From the NCBI GenBank assembly GCA_012295275.1, contig CM022668.1, forward strand, positions 15,138,391 to 15,173,390: DNA of 35,000 bases, in the 5' to 3' direction. The translations under genes and the position numbers were made by a program. Below the pieces are notes generated by a model. That model searched no databases and was not told where the DNA came from. It was given only the letters and a program-made list of their open reading frames with translations. This DNA comes from Chrysomallon squamiferum (Eukaryota; Mollusca; Gastropoda; Neomphalida; Peltospiridae). This document shows positions 21,117 to 31,903 of the stretch, in pieces; within the stretch, counting starts at the first letter, position 1, and each line of letters starts with the position of its first letter.

Positions 21117-21460
21117 GAAGAAGAAGAAGAAGAAGAAAGGAGAAGTATTGTAAAACAGGAAACTGAAAGGTGAAAATCAGAACGAGAAGAACAAGAAGAA
21201 GAAGAAGAAGAAGAAGTAAGAAGAAGATAAAGCAAGAAAGAAGAAGAAAAGTAGAAAATGAAGAAAAAGAAGAACTGACGATGATGATGATGACAATTAT
21301 GGTGAAACTATGAAAGGAAAAAATGGAGAAAATTATGTTGCTGCTGTTGCTGATGATGATGATGAAGATAAACAAAAGAAGACGATGATAATGACATGAA
21401 AAATAAAAAATAGAACTTGATGATGATAATTTATAAAGAAAATCATGAAAAAAGTTTAAG
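21117..21460. repeat. GAA-rich purine tract grading into GAT
   Basis: GAA/AAG trinucleotides with few pyrimidines to about 21260, then GAT-rich blocks. A frame open at 21485-21688 (Asp/Asn/His-rich) continues this composition and is not gene-like. Confidence 0.9.
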
Positions 21461-21939
21461 ACAAAAAAAAATTAAACATCGACTATGAAAATCAGTAAAG
21501 AAAAAGAAACCAGAAAGTTAAATAAACAACAAAATCATGATAATGATGATAATAATCATCATTTATCACGAAAGGATGAACACGACACTGATGACGACAA
21601 ATGTGATGATCCACCGATAAACCTAAAAAGCCATGATGATAACGAAAACACAACGAACGAGTCTGTACAACCCGTTACACACATCTGACAACAGCTTTAA
21701 CGTGAAATTAATAATAATAATAACGACACCGATATTATGATCACTGTTTAAACAAAAGATTCACTTTAATTACAGTAGCGATGACCGCCCTTGGAGCTCA
21801 TTCTATAAACTATCCCCACCCCTGCGTCAGTAAATACACGAAACGTGCTATCCCCCCTGTCAGAAGGTCGCCATGACAACGGTATCATTGGTTACTTGAT
21901 GTCACGTTATTATATATGTATATATATATATATAGCGTA

Positions 21940-22115
21940 ACACACGACGAAACATCTGTTTGTCACGCCTACGTTAAACGCGTCACGCTAAACGATTACA
22001 AATTCACGCCAGTGACGGTGCATTGTAGTTATTGTGACGCGTAATAATTGCGCTAATCACACTAGATAATTGTTATTACCACTCGGTGTTATTATTCAGT
22101 GACAAAGTGACCGTA
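21940..22115 (+). promoter_or_regulatory. CpG-rich patch with ATF/CREB half-sites
   Basis: Line 21961-22020 holds about eight CpG in 60 nt, unusual here. CGTCA (21981) and TGACG (22013, 22035) are ATF/CREB half-sites. A TATATA stretch lies upstream at 21907-21935. Immediately downstream is an ATG in good context. Promoter role inferred. Confidence 0.35.
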
Positions 22116-22214
22116 ATGGCGGCTTTATTTTTGTACGTATTCCCATTGCCTGATAGTAGGTCATTGCATACGAAATACAGCAAGGGATACAGCGGGATTG
22201 TAAATGTTGTGTAA
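22116..22214 (+). other. Small open frame, 32 codons
   Basis: ATGGCGGCT start in a favourable context (GTAATGG), peptide MAALFLYVFPLP... ending in TAA at 22212-22214. Balanced composition, hydrophobic N-terminus. It sits just after the CpG-rich patch, so it might be a first coding exon or a microprotein. The ATGGCGGC word also matches the YY1 consensus, which could equally explain it. Confidence 0.2.
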
Positions 22215-22321
22215 TATTTAATTCAAGCACTGGAGCAATATTATGTAAGTTTATTATAGAGAGAACGTTGATTATAAGGTTGGTATTAACAATATTTGCG
22301 TCCACATACATATATAAACAA

Positions 22322-22328
22322 TAGATAG

Positions 22329-22359
<31 letters not shown>

Positions 22360-22419
22360 GATACACATACACACACACAAATACAGATACATACACACCA
22401 TACACACACACAAATACAG

Positions 22420-22471
<52 letters not shown>
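22322..22471. repeat. GATA array and CA arrays
   Basis: (GATA)n at 22322-22362, then CA-rich CACATA/CAGATA units and a clean (CA)n at about 22424-22471. Confidence 0.97.
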
Positions 22472-22474
<3 letters not shown>

Positions 22475-23749
22475 GTAAAACTAAAACTTTTGCTTAACTA
22501 TCATCGATCTGCAACTTTTACAAATTATATCAGGACACATTACCTCAGAAATTTCTCTTTCAAGTTACTTTTTCTTTTCCCCCTTCCAAATTAATTACCC
22601 GTCATACCTTGCGCGTTCATGCAGCACTGTCGTATATTGAGTTTACTTTATCTAGCAATCTGACTCTCGTAGTTAGCCCAGTGCAGTAGCGTACTAAACC
22701 ACTGTGATACAACTGTTCATGTTTTTCACGACTCACTGTGTTAAGTTTTTATCTCTTCCTGGTATGTGTAGGAAAGCATCTGGGAAAACACATCATGCAT
22801 GCATGTCGATGGTTTAAACATAAAAGTGTTCCCATGCTAAGAAATGTGTTTTTTATTTTTATTTTTTATATATAGATATAGATATAGGGAAAGAAAAAAA
22901 AAAAAAAAAAACATCCTGTGAAGAGACAGAGAGAGAGAGGTTATGGAACCTGGTGAGTTATGGCTTGTACAATTTGAGTAAAACGTCTTTGTGAAAAAAA
23001 GAAAATCTATTTTATGTAGCGTTATTCATTCATCTTATTTTTTTCTCATTCTTTCTTCTTTCTTTATTCTCTCCATCTTTTTTTCCTCTGGATGTGCTTG
23101 TCTGTTATGTACAGACAGATAAACAGACAGGTAGATAGATAGCTAGCTATACAACGAATTCGTCATACATATTACACTAAAAAATTAATAAAATGCTTTC
23201 ACACAAACCTAGATAATTATACACACAGCCATAAATAAACACATCCAAATTCAGACTCTGATCATAACGTCATGTTAATGATGCAATGATAATAAATTTA
23301 CTCTTTTTTTGAGTTTTGTTTTAAACATGAACTAAACAGCACAATAACTTTGATAAATGTTAGTATTTAACATAAACAAAATAAAAAGAATTAAAAAAAA
23401 AAACTTTAAATAAAAACAAGAACATGTATTCAACGACCTTTTGGAAGCGACACAAAAAATACACCTTATTGGTTGTACTTAATAACATTGCACTAGAATA
23501 TACATCATTTATTATTATTCTTTTTTTTTTTTTAATGTGTCTTTTAATTACGCACTGAAAACAATGTTTAGCTTGTGATTAAATGATGAAACATAATGAC
23601 TAAGGACTATACAAATGAATACAAAAAAAAAAAAAGAAGAGGAAAATCGGTGATTGCACGCAAAGCCTTACATGTGTTTTTTTGTTTTTTTTTTTGTGTT
23701 TTTTTTTTTCATTAGCAAGAAGAAGTCGTTTATAAGTACCTTCTCATAG
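22472..23749. other. A+T-rich spacer
   Basis: Mostly unique with homopolymer runs (A near 22893, T near 23521, A near 23624, T near 23678-23710) and short GATA runs near 22873 and 23131. No gene seen. Confidence 0.65.
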
Positions 23750-24115
23750 ACTCGAAATCACAAACCACTGAGTTGGATAAACAAATACGGAGTCTTATTT
23801 GGATCGGGAAATCGATCAGTATGTGCATCAAGGAGGATCGAAAACTACAACATGTTGCTACCACCTGACTGCTTCAACCACTGGACTGTAGCACGCTCCA
23901 CATATCGTCAAAGTAACACGTGTCGTTTTCAAAACTGCATCACATTACGTACATTTGTTGTACGCATGGCAGGTCTCCATTACGTCATCAGACAAGCTGT
24001 GAGCAGGGTCAGAAAGAAGCCAATGAGTCGGTCACAAAATTTTATTTTATTATTGCTGATTTATGTCTATTTTTTTTTTTCCATTCCAAAAGTAACTTTA
24101 ATAAACAATAACTAA
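23750..24115 (+). other. Unassigned open frame, 121 codons
   Basis: Longest plus-strand frame not dominated by repeats, open from after TAG at 23747 to the stop ending at 24115. An in-frame ATG at 23852 gives 87 residues (MLLPPDCFNHWTVARSTYRQ...) with Arg/Ser-rich balanced composition and a hydrophobic C-terminus from a T-rich stretch. It ends 23 nt before the left end of the element at 24139. No family recognised; exon, decayed element or chance. Confidence 0.22.
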
Positions 24116-24436
24116 GTAGATTATATAAGAGCAACAAACAGTTGTACCTGTCTTGTACGGACACCTGTTTGGGGGTGGGGGGCGAGCAAACGTTTCCCTA
24201 CATCGCAGGTGTCCACTTATCAGAGGGTCAAAAATTACAGACAGTTTTTAAAAATATATATATATATACAATCTTTATTCACGTCAACCACACCAGTACC
24301 CACAACAAACTTAAATAGTCGTGGACCGTCTCCTAAAAATACAGTTTGCAAATATACCGAGTTCCTTTATGGATTTAAATAAAACCTATTTTGCACGCCA
24401 TAAAACTCATAATACGGATAAGGTAATATATATATA

Positions 24437-24721
24437 TCAATGTTTTGCAAAATATTGCGTTTGAAACGCAAACAGAGCTTCGACTTGTAATCCAGCCGCG
24501 CCATCTTTTCGACCTGAAGAGTCTGTTAAGTTGTAACATATAATCTGCATGGAAAGATGCAGAGTGTTTGGATTATCAGAATTATGTACCAAATCGGGTT
24601 GAAACATCGCGGTTATTGCATCTGCAGTTCGCGGGCTCTTATGGTTCGACAGAAACAGCATCCACACAGACACTGTGCATTGCAGAAAATGCGCAACGCC
24701 ATCTTTAAAAAAAAAAATACC
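24437..24721 (-). other. Unassigned open frame inside the 24139-24967 element
   Basis: Minus-strand frame of about 90 codons (DGVAHFLQCTVSVWMLFLSN... ending QTQYFAKH) with balanced composition, lying wholly within the inverted-repeat element. No DDE/DDD transposase motif or helix-turn-helix is visible. It may be a relic of internal element sequence. It contains two AAGATGGCG words (complements of 24499-24507 and 24697-24705) and a palindrome TTGCGTTT-G-AAACGCAA (24455-24471). Confidence 0.2.
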
Positions 24722-24744
24722 GTATAAAAAAGTTGCCGTACAGC

Positions 24745-24775
<31 letters not shown>

Positions 24776-24925
24776 TGGGAAAAAAGAAACGCAAATCTGT
24801 ACGACTGTTCGATTTAGAAGTGGAATACTGATTTAAAAAAAAAAAATGATGTCCCCCTTCTCCTTTCATTAGATATCCGCTGATCTTAGGGTCATATACA
24901 TTGAAAAAAAAAAAAAAAAAAAAAA
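24704..24925. repeat. A runs and ATT array
   Basis: A11 (about 24706), (ATT)n at 24749-24772, A12 (about 24835) and A22 (about 24904-24925). Confidence 0.93.
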
Positions 24926-25140
24926 TGTCCGTACTTCGTAGGTGGTCGCTGAAGACAAGTAGCACTGTAATTAATTTTGATTATTTTAAATAAGGAATCG
25001 CGTCTTATGCAGGAGAAGTAAATTGAACGAGAAAGGTAAATTTATTGATAGTACATTACTATTATCATCCTAATTATTAATTATTTTCATCATCATAACC
25101 ATCATCATCCTCACCTCTTTATCAAATCATATTTATCACC

Positions 25141-25172
<32 letters not shown>

Positions 25173-25201
25173 TTATTTATTATTACTATTTAATATTATT
25201 A

Positions 25202-25249
<48 letters not shown>

Positions 25250-25344
25250 TATGTATGTATGTATGTATGAATAAATGATGAATTTACGTATGAACATAAG
25301 AAAGAATGAAAAAAGAAAAGAATGAGTTACTATTGAGATATCAA

Positions 25345-25402
<58 letters not shown>
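25141..25402. repeat. ATTT, ATT, TATG and AAT arrays
   Basis: (ATTT)n at about 25143-25172, (ATT)n at 25206-25242, (TATG)n at 25251-25269 and (AAT)n at 25346-25402. Confidence 0.96.
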
Positions 25403-27067
25403 TCTGCTAAACTATATTATTATTAACAGTCGTATTATTTTGACTATGGAAAATAGATGAATTTTATTATTATGATAATATGTATGTACAATTATAACAG
25501 ATGATATAATGATGATAGAAACAATCTTTTTGCTTTCTCACAAACACTAAAATCAGTAAAGCACGGCTTCCTTGGGCGGCCTATCCAGATTTCCTGTTTT
25601 CACGTCAGGGACAGATTGTTTTACTTAATCCGAGTTGTCTGTTTAGCCAGATGCTCTTCCACAGCAAACAAAAAGTGATAAGGAAAACAAGAGGATTTCA
25701 ACCGATAAGCAGATGTAGATCTGTGTTCAGCATGTGTGACTTGCGTGCGCGTGTATGCGTGTGCGTGTGCGTGCGTGCGAGCGTTTGTGTATACGTGTAT
25801 GTGCTTTTCTGTGTGACGTGTTTTTAGACGGAAAGAAGGAGACAGTAAAGAGGACGGAAAGAAAAAAGACAAAAACATCGAGAGGGATAGAAAGAATGAA
25901 AGATAAAAAGACAGATTAAGAGAGAAAGAAAGAGAAAGGGAAGGTACTTGTTAAAATAATAATTTAAAATTCAAAATTCAAAAATTCATATGTATGTCCA
26001 GTGTCAAACAGTACAGTACAGGTTTAATTACATATTTAAAATTAAAGAAGGCAACTACCTAATCAAGCCATTTGTTCAAAACATTTATGACAACAATTAA
26101 TAATTTTAAAAAGACAAAATTTGGATAAATTGTCATTTACCAGAAACAAAAAATGTATTTTGTATGAAAACCCTTAGAACTATTAAAATATTAAAGATAA
26201 TAATTCCATTAACGGATGAATAATAATTTAAAAAATAATAATTAAAAAATGAATAAATTTAAAATTATTTTCTGTATAAAAGAGTGCAAACATATTCATT
26301 ATTTACATTTTTGACACTATAAGTACGATTTCGTTATTCAGTATGATATCATTTATGAAAATAATCGTAAAACTATTCTTATTTTTTGTACAACTGGGAA
26401 TAAAATATTTTTCTTCCGTTATGAAATGGTTCAATAGATATTATAAATGTAGTTTTTTGCTGGAATAGCTTTGTGTTTGTAGTTTCGTTAGTATATAAAA
26501 TTGTGTGCGTGTGTGTGTGCGTATGTCGTCTGCCTATGTATGTGTTAAGTCTTTAAAATCTTCTTCAAGATATCACTGGGAAAAAAGTTTTATCAATTTT
26601 ATTATTATATCAAAACGTTATCGCCATACATCTGAAATAGAAAGGTTATTATGCAAACATATAATATCTATATCTGCTTTTAAGTAAACAACGAAAATAT
26701 TTAAAAGCGGATCTCTTATTTTCAGGCCTCTCCATATCAAAATGTATGAAATATATCCTACATAAAATAAATGTGAGATCATATCGATATTGCCAGCGGT
26801 AAATATTATCTTTTTGTCTTCTAATTTATTTATTTTTTCTTTTGCAATTTCTGTATATATAAATGTAGTTATGTAAGGAAAGGATTCAAATCCTGTCTTC
26901 TTTATTGAGATACTTACTATTTTCTTCATGGTCGAAAATCACACTATGTCAGATTATCGTTATTGTTAGAAAGAAGGGTATCGATATATTTTTAGTATTC
27001 ATTGTTTCAGTCTTAACAAACCAAATAAAATTAATACTAAGCTTGTCTTATATAGAGATATTAACTT
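25403..27067. other. Long A+T-rich spacer
   Basis: Contains a GTGCGT-rich tract at about 25741-25800 and a purine-rich stretch at 25830-25945; otherwise unique and very A+T-rich. Open frames at 26505-26687 and 26618-26929 overlap on opposite strands, have Ile/Lys/Phe-rich composition and look like chance. No gene supported. Confidence 0.6.
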
Positions 27068-27082
27068 TATTTATTTATTTAT

Positions 27083-27138
<56 letters not shown>

Positions 27139-27176
27139 GTCATTATTATAGAGAGCCACATCAGAGAGAGAGCCAC

Positions 27177-27254
<78 letters not shown>
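27068..27254. repeat. ATT array and GA array
   Basis: ATTT then (ATT)n at about 27088-27138, a duplicated GAGAGCCACATCA word at about 27151-27178, then (GA)n to 27254. Confidence 0.97.
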
Positions 27255-27257
<3 letters not shown>

Positions 27258-27556
27258 AATCTCAAACAACATTAACGAAGAATATGACTGTGCTGTAATT
27301 GGGAGAATACTTTAAAGCTTACGCAAAATAGAAATCGAAATTTAAAAAATTAATAACAAATAAAATTTAAAAAAATTAAATTTAAAAAATCGTAGCTCGA
27401 GATGCACAAGAAATTAAACTTAATACTAACAACTAACAAACTCTTCCTTCTAAAAACGCACATTATTAAAACTTTCGACCCTCACTGTTTCATACAGTTT
27501 TATACCAGATCTCCGCTTTTAAATACTCTGTTTAAATATGCGGTGAACGTACTTAC

Positions 27557-27689
27557 CCGAGTACAAGCAGTCGCACTCATATCCTAGCCATGTACGATAG
27601 AAATTTCCATCCGAGTACCGTCCGCCTTGTTACGCTCTCTTTGGTATAATCCGACTGACGTCTGCATCGTTACTTCACCACCACGTTAT
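27557..27689 (-). other. Candidate minus-strand exon, 133 nt
   Basis: On the minus strand an acceptor TTCATTTCATTTCAG precedes 27689, and a strong donor CGG/GTAAGTACG follows 27557. All three frames are closed across the segment, so if transcribed it would be a 5'-UTR or noncoding exon. However, an ATG at 27580 opens an eight-codon frame (MSATACTR) that ends exactly at the donor in phase 0. Splice signals this good can arise by chance in 35 kb. Confidence 0.3.
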
Positions 27690-27744
27690 CTGAAATGAAA
27701 TGAACACACACACCATCAATCCTAGACTGGAGCATCTGCACGCG

Positions 27745-27758
27745 ACATCACGTGATCT
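27745..27758 (-). promoter_or_regulatory. Palindromic E-box TCACGTGA
   Basis: TCACGTGA at 27748-27755 matches the bHLH-zip (USF/MITF/TFEB) consensus and lies just upstream, on the minus strand, of the candidate exon. A CRE-like TGACGTCT lies at 27656-27663. Confidence 0.35.
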
Positions 27759-27837
27759 CAGCAACAGATGTTTGAGACGAAAGACTCGTGCACTTTCGAG
27801 CACTCCCTTCCGAGTGAAAAAACATAGCGATAGAAAT

Positions 27838-28063
27838 AATAATAATAATAATAATCATAATAATAATAATAGAGGAAGAAAAAAAATAAGAGAATGAAGT
27901 AAGTAGCTCTGATGTCGAGTTATGATTTATCTAAGTGTTGTAATTGTTTTTATTTATTCATTCACCTATCTATCCGTCTGTCTGTCTGTCTGTCTGTCTA
28001 ACTAGGTAGCTAGCTATTTATTCATTTGTTTGTTTGTTCATTTGTTTATTCGTTTGCTTAATT

Positions 28064-28094
<31 letters not shown>

Positions 28095-28100
28095 TTGAAC
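27838..28100. repeat. AAT, GTCT and ATTT/TTTG arrays
   Basis: (AAT)n at 27836-27872, (GTCT)5 at about 27976-27998, TTTG/TTCA units and (ATTT)n at about 28065-28098. Confidence 0.94.
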
Positions 28101-28379
28101 AAATATTTTTTATAATGACTTTTTTTTACTGCGTATTTAAATTTTATTTATTTCAGTATTCCTATACTTTACAGTAAACTATTTATTTTACTGTACATTA
28201 AACATTCGTTTTGAAACATTTATTGCGCATTTAAGTTTACGTCTTATTTATTTCCTTTTGTAAAAATGGGCATCGAAATGGTAGACTATAATGTACAACA
28301 TAACTACAGTGTGTATAGGCGCATGAGAGCCGGTGTGTGTGTCTATGTGTGTGTGCGTAGGTTTATAAATGTAGTCCAA
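28101..28379. other. Spacer
   Basis: A+T-rich unique DNA with a short TG tract at about 28333-28357. Confidence 0.55.
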
Positions 28380-28690
28380 AAAGAGAAAGAGAAAAAATTA
28401 ATAAATAAAGAGATAAAGAAAAATAGAAACAGTCGAAAGATGAAAGAAAAGAAAGAAAGAAAGAAAGAAAGAAATGAGATGAAAATATGGGAGAGGTGGA
28501 TCAACAGAAAAAGAAGAAGAAGAAGAAGAAAAGAAGAAGAAGAAGAAAAAAGAAAAAAAGAATGAGAAAAGAAGAAACAGAAGAAGAAGAAGAAAAGAAG
28601 AAGACAAATAAGAGGAAAAGAATAATAAGAAGAAGAAGAAGAAAGAGAAGAAATATGGGAAGTAATAACAGAAAAAGCGAGAAAAAAAAT
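28380..28690. repeat. Polypurine GAA/AAG tract of about 310 nt
   Basis: Almost pure purines on the plus strand, with (GAAA)n at 28446-28473 and repeated (GAA)n blocks. Lys/Arg/Glu and Phe/Ser frames on the two strands are repeat translations. Confidence 0.93.
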
Positions 28691-29039
28691 TACAAAAAAT
28701 AAATAAATTAAAATGAAGACGAAAAATAAAATTATTCTTAACAGGTGACTCCATTCTTTGAGATCTTTATTCATACTCAGCCAGCAATCCAGAAATGAAG
28801 ATATAATCAGAAGAAGACGAAGAAGAAAAAAAAAAAATCAACCACAGGAAGTTCAGAACACCGACACAATAAACATAACACTTATTTTTATCACTTTTAT
28901 CAACACACATAATTCCCAATATATTAGGTGATTTAAGTTTGATGTAAGATAACGATCGTTTGCATCACAGACATGCAACCCGAGCTATCGGTACGAAACA
29001 GTTGCCATTAGTAATATAATTAATACTCTCGTTTTGTCC
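28691..29039. other. Spacer
   Basis: Unique sequence including an AAGAAGACGAAGAAG run at 28811-28827. No gene seen. Confidence 0.55.
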
Positions 29040-29054
29040 CAATAATCTACAACA

Positions 29055-29195
29055 GCGCATGTGCCTGCAATTTGTTTTCGAACTAGTCTCGGCTGCTATC
29101 TACAAGTCCTGGCGCGTGATACTGTTGCTGCCTAGCAACAGATAGGAAGTGGCTGTGATCCGGGTTACTGTTTTCCAAAAGACAAGCCGGTGAAC
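29055..29195 (+). promoter_or_regulatory. NRF1-, RFX- and ETS-like promoter patch
   Basis: GCGCATGTGC (29055-29064) is one base from the NRF1 palindrome. GTTGCT-GCCT-AGCAAC (29124-29139) is an X-box-like inverted repeat of the RFX type, with a slightly long spacer. AGGAAGTGG follows (about 29144-29152) as an ETS site. These three site classes commonly occur together in TATA-less promoters. A donor-like GCCG/GTGAAC is at about 29189. No coding exon found, so promoter status and direction are inferred. Confidence 0.4.
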
Positions 29196-29683
29196 GTAAT
29201 TGTGAAACTAGACGATAATTTAAATGATTATTTATGCTTTGATGTTCAGAAAAGTTAAAGTATTATTTTGTTAATGGCTCTTTCTGAAATGGTGCAACAG
29301 GGTGGAAAAAAGGCTTGTTTGTTTGTTTGCTGACAAAGAAGATTAGTTTTTTGTTTTTTTTTTGTAACCTTTTATCTTAATTATTATTATACGTTATAAA
29401 TAAATTTTCCTTTTTTAAAACGTGTACCTCTGCCGTTGAAATAAATGTAAAATTTAGAAACAGCGTTACATGAACACATAAAATAATTGGCTTAAATGAT
29501 TAACTGATATGAAAAAATAAATAAAATAAAATAAAATAAATAAATAAGAACTCATAAAGTTGTACGCTGGTACGGTTAAACATCACTAACATGAATTATA
29601 CCTTTCTGGCAGCGATGGATTTTATGATCCAGATTCATTCGTTATTTATTTGGGGTTAGATCATTCTAAATCTCAGCCGTTCA
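29196..29683. other. A+T-rich spacer with AAATAA tract
   Basis: AAATA/AAAT units at 29514-29548; otherwise unique. No gene seen. Confidence 0.6.
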
Positions 29684-29801
29684 GACAGATAGATAGACAG
29701 ACAGACAGAGACACAGAGAGACATGTGGACAGACACAGATGGATAGATAGGTAGGTAGGTAAAATAGAGATAGAGAGAGAGTAAGAGGGAGAGAAACAGA
29801 G

Positions 29802-29878
<77 letters not shown>

Positions 29879-29936
29879 AAATAGATAGATTGACCGATAG
29901 ATAAACAGACTATCAGACATAGGGATGAATTGATGC

Positions 29937-29978
<42 letters not shown>
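29684..29978. repeat. GATA/GACA, GA and AAT arrays
   Basis: GATA and GACA units from 29684, GGTA units, GA array at 29808-29875, and (AAT)n at 29938-29978. Confidence 0.96.
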
Positions 29979-30755
<777 letters not shown>

Positions 30756-31327
30756 TACATTTAAATCAGATTCATAAAAGTCTTTAAAGGGAACGTAATG
30801 ATATATGCCAAACAGAACGTTGAAATACCAGATATTCCCGCCAATGATTCTACACATTGTTATCAGTATCACATGGATTGAGGTACGGTAACCTTCCCGA
30901 ACTTGACATTACAGAAACACACAGAGACCAAACCCGTCAGCACTCTCTCTATATTAGATACAGCGAAGAATAATTTGTATCTGTTGGACTAACAAGGTCG
31001 GCATGCCATTAATTGAAAGAAAAATATACAGCAATTTCCACGTAACATTTCGCCTCGTTTGATCTCCTGTGCAAATTGCTAGTATTTCTGAATTAGCGAT
31101 AATTCGCGTGATCTTTCCTGCCAACATGCTACATGATGGCTACATGAACTCCACCTGGGTTACCTTGTAGGTAATCGTTTCCCATTTGCGATCGGTTAGG
31201 TTTGGATTATTTAAATAGGAAATACATACACATAGAGATATAAACACAGCCATACATACACATACACAGATACACACAAACACACACGCACTTAATTAAA
31301 TAGCAATGCGATAATATTTTTTTATAT
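30756..31327. other. Unique spacer
   Basis: TTCCCGCCAATG near 30834 combines an E2F-like and a CCAAT word. GGTTACCTTGTAGGTAATC near 31158 has donor-like GT on both strands. CA/CATA-rich from about 31220 to 31292. No gene assigned. Confidence 0.5.
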
Positions 31328-31373
31328 CTTTATTTATTTATTTATTTATATCTTCTTCCTTTCGTTATTATTA

Positions 31374-31431
<58 letters not shown>
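31328..31431. repeat. ATTT and ATT arrays
   Basis: (ATTT)n at 31331-31349 and (ATT)n at 31366-31431 with one ATC unit. Confidence 0.97.
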
Positions 31432-31432
<1 letters not shown>

Positions 31433-31495
31433 GACCATAGTATTGATATATTTGATGCAGCATTGCAGAAAACACATTAATGTTAAAGTTCAGTT

Positions 31496-31525
31496 ATGAA
31501 AGGCGATATTATTTTGTGTGTAGAT

Positions 31526-31556
<31 letters not shown>

Positions 31557-31843
31557 TACAGACTACAGATACACAGACACCAGGTGGTTCACAAAACTGC
31601 CCACCTCGTCTACAACAGAACAAGCTGTCGATGAACAAGGCAAAGCACAAAACACATCGTTCAGCGCAGCCCATGTTCTTCTGCAGAGAGAGAAGTACGT
31701 TTGTGCGGGCACAGTTTCCTCTGAACCTGGATGGCTCACGTCTCGACATGTCAGCGCCAAACATGCCGAAAAGGTGCACAATGTGTGTGTGCGCGCGTGT
31801 GTGTGTGTGTGTGGGGTGGGGGCTGGATATGAGAGCCACGTAA
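31496..31843 (+). other. Unassigned open region, both strands open
   Basis: Plus-strand ATG at 31496 starts a 115-codon frame. Its first 25 codons are GACA repeat (Asp/Arg/Gln/Thr); codons 30-95 (…LQQNKLSMNKAKHKTHRSAQ…) cover unique, G+C-richer DNA of about 220 nt; the end is GT repeat. Two minus-strand frames are open over the same stretch, one Cys-rich. Simultaneous openness on both strands points to low stop-codon density rather than selection. No family recognised. Confidence 0.18.
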
Positions 31844-31903
31844 TCTTGGCCCCAGTGCGGAGATGAACGCTGGAAATGCCAAGATCGGGAGACTCCGTTT
31901 AGT

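Larger units (their letters stand above)
24139..24967. mobile_element. Second inverted-repeat element, decayed pogo-like MITE
   Basis: The left end CAGTTGTACCTGTCTTG starts at 24139. The right end, read from 24967 on the other strand, is CAGTGCTACTTGTCTTC, followed by TA (24968-24969). The ends agree at 13 of 17 positions and similarity continues into CGGACACC/CGACCACC. The left flank is AA rather than TA. GCAGGTGTCCACTTATCAGAGG near 24206 is a subterminal inverted copy. Same CAGT-type ends as the 9410 element, but a different family. Confidence 0.6.

Noticed and set aside
21485-21688. 67-codon Asp/Asn/His-rich plus-strand frame with an ATG
   Set aside because: Composition continues the degenerate GAT/AAT repeat; no domain and no flanking signals.
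22640-22740. Minus-strand sequence CAGTGGTTTAGTACGC resembling a tRNA-derived SINE A-box
   Set aside because: No convincing B-box at the proper distance and no tail or target duplication.
24168-24184. G-rich run as a G-quadruplex
   Set aside because: Only two long G runs are close together; it does not meet the four-tract rule.
26875-26900. GGATTCAAATCC resembling a tRNA B-box
   Set aside because: No A-box, acceptor stem or anticodon arm can be placed upstream; it is just a short palindrome.
26505-26929. Overlapping 60- and 103-codon frames on opposite strands
   Set aside because: Ile/Lys/Phe-rich composition expected from A+T-rich DNA; no splice or start context and no recognisable motif.
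28343-28774. 143-codon Phe/Ser/Leu frame and Lys/Glu-rich frames on the other strand
   Set aside because: Produced by the polypurine tract.
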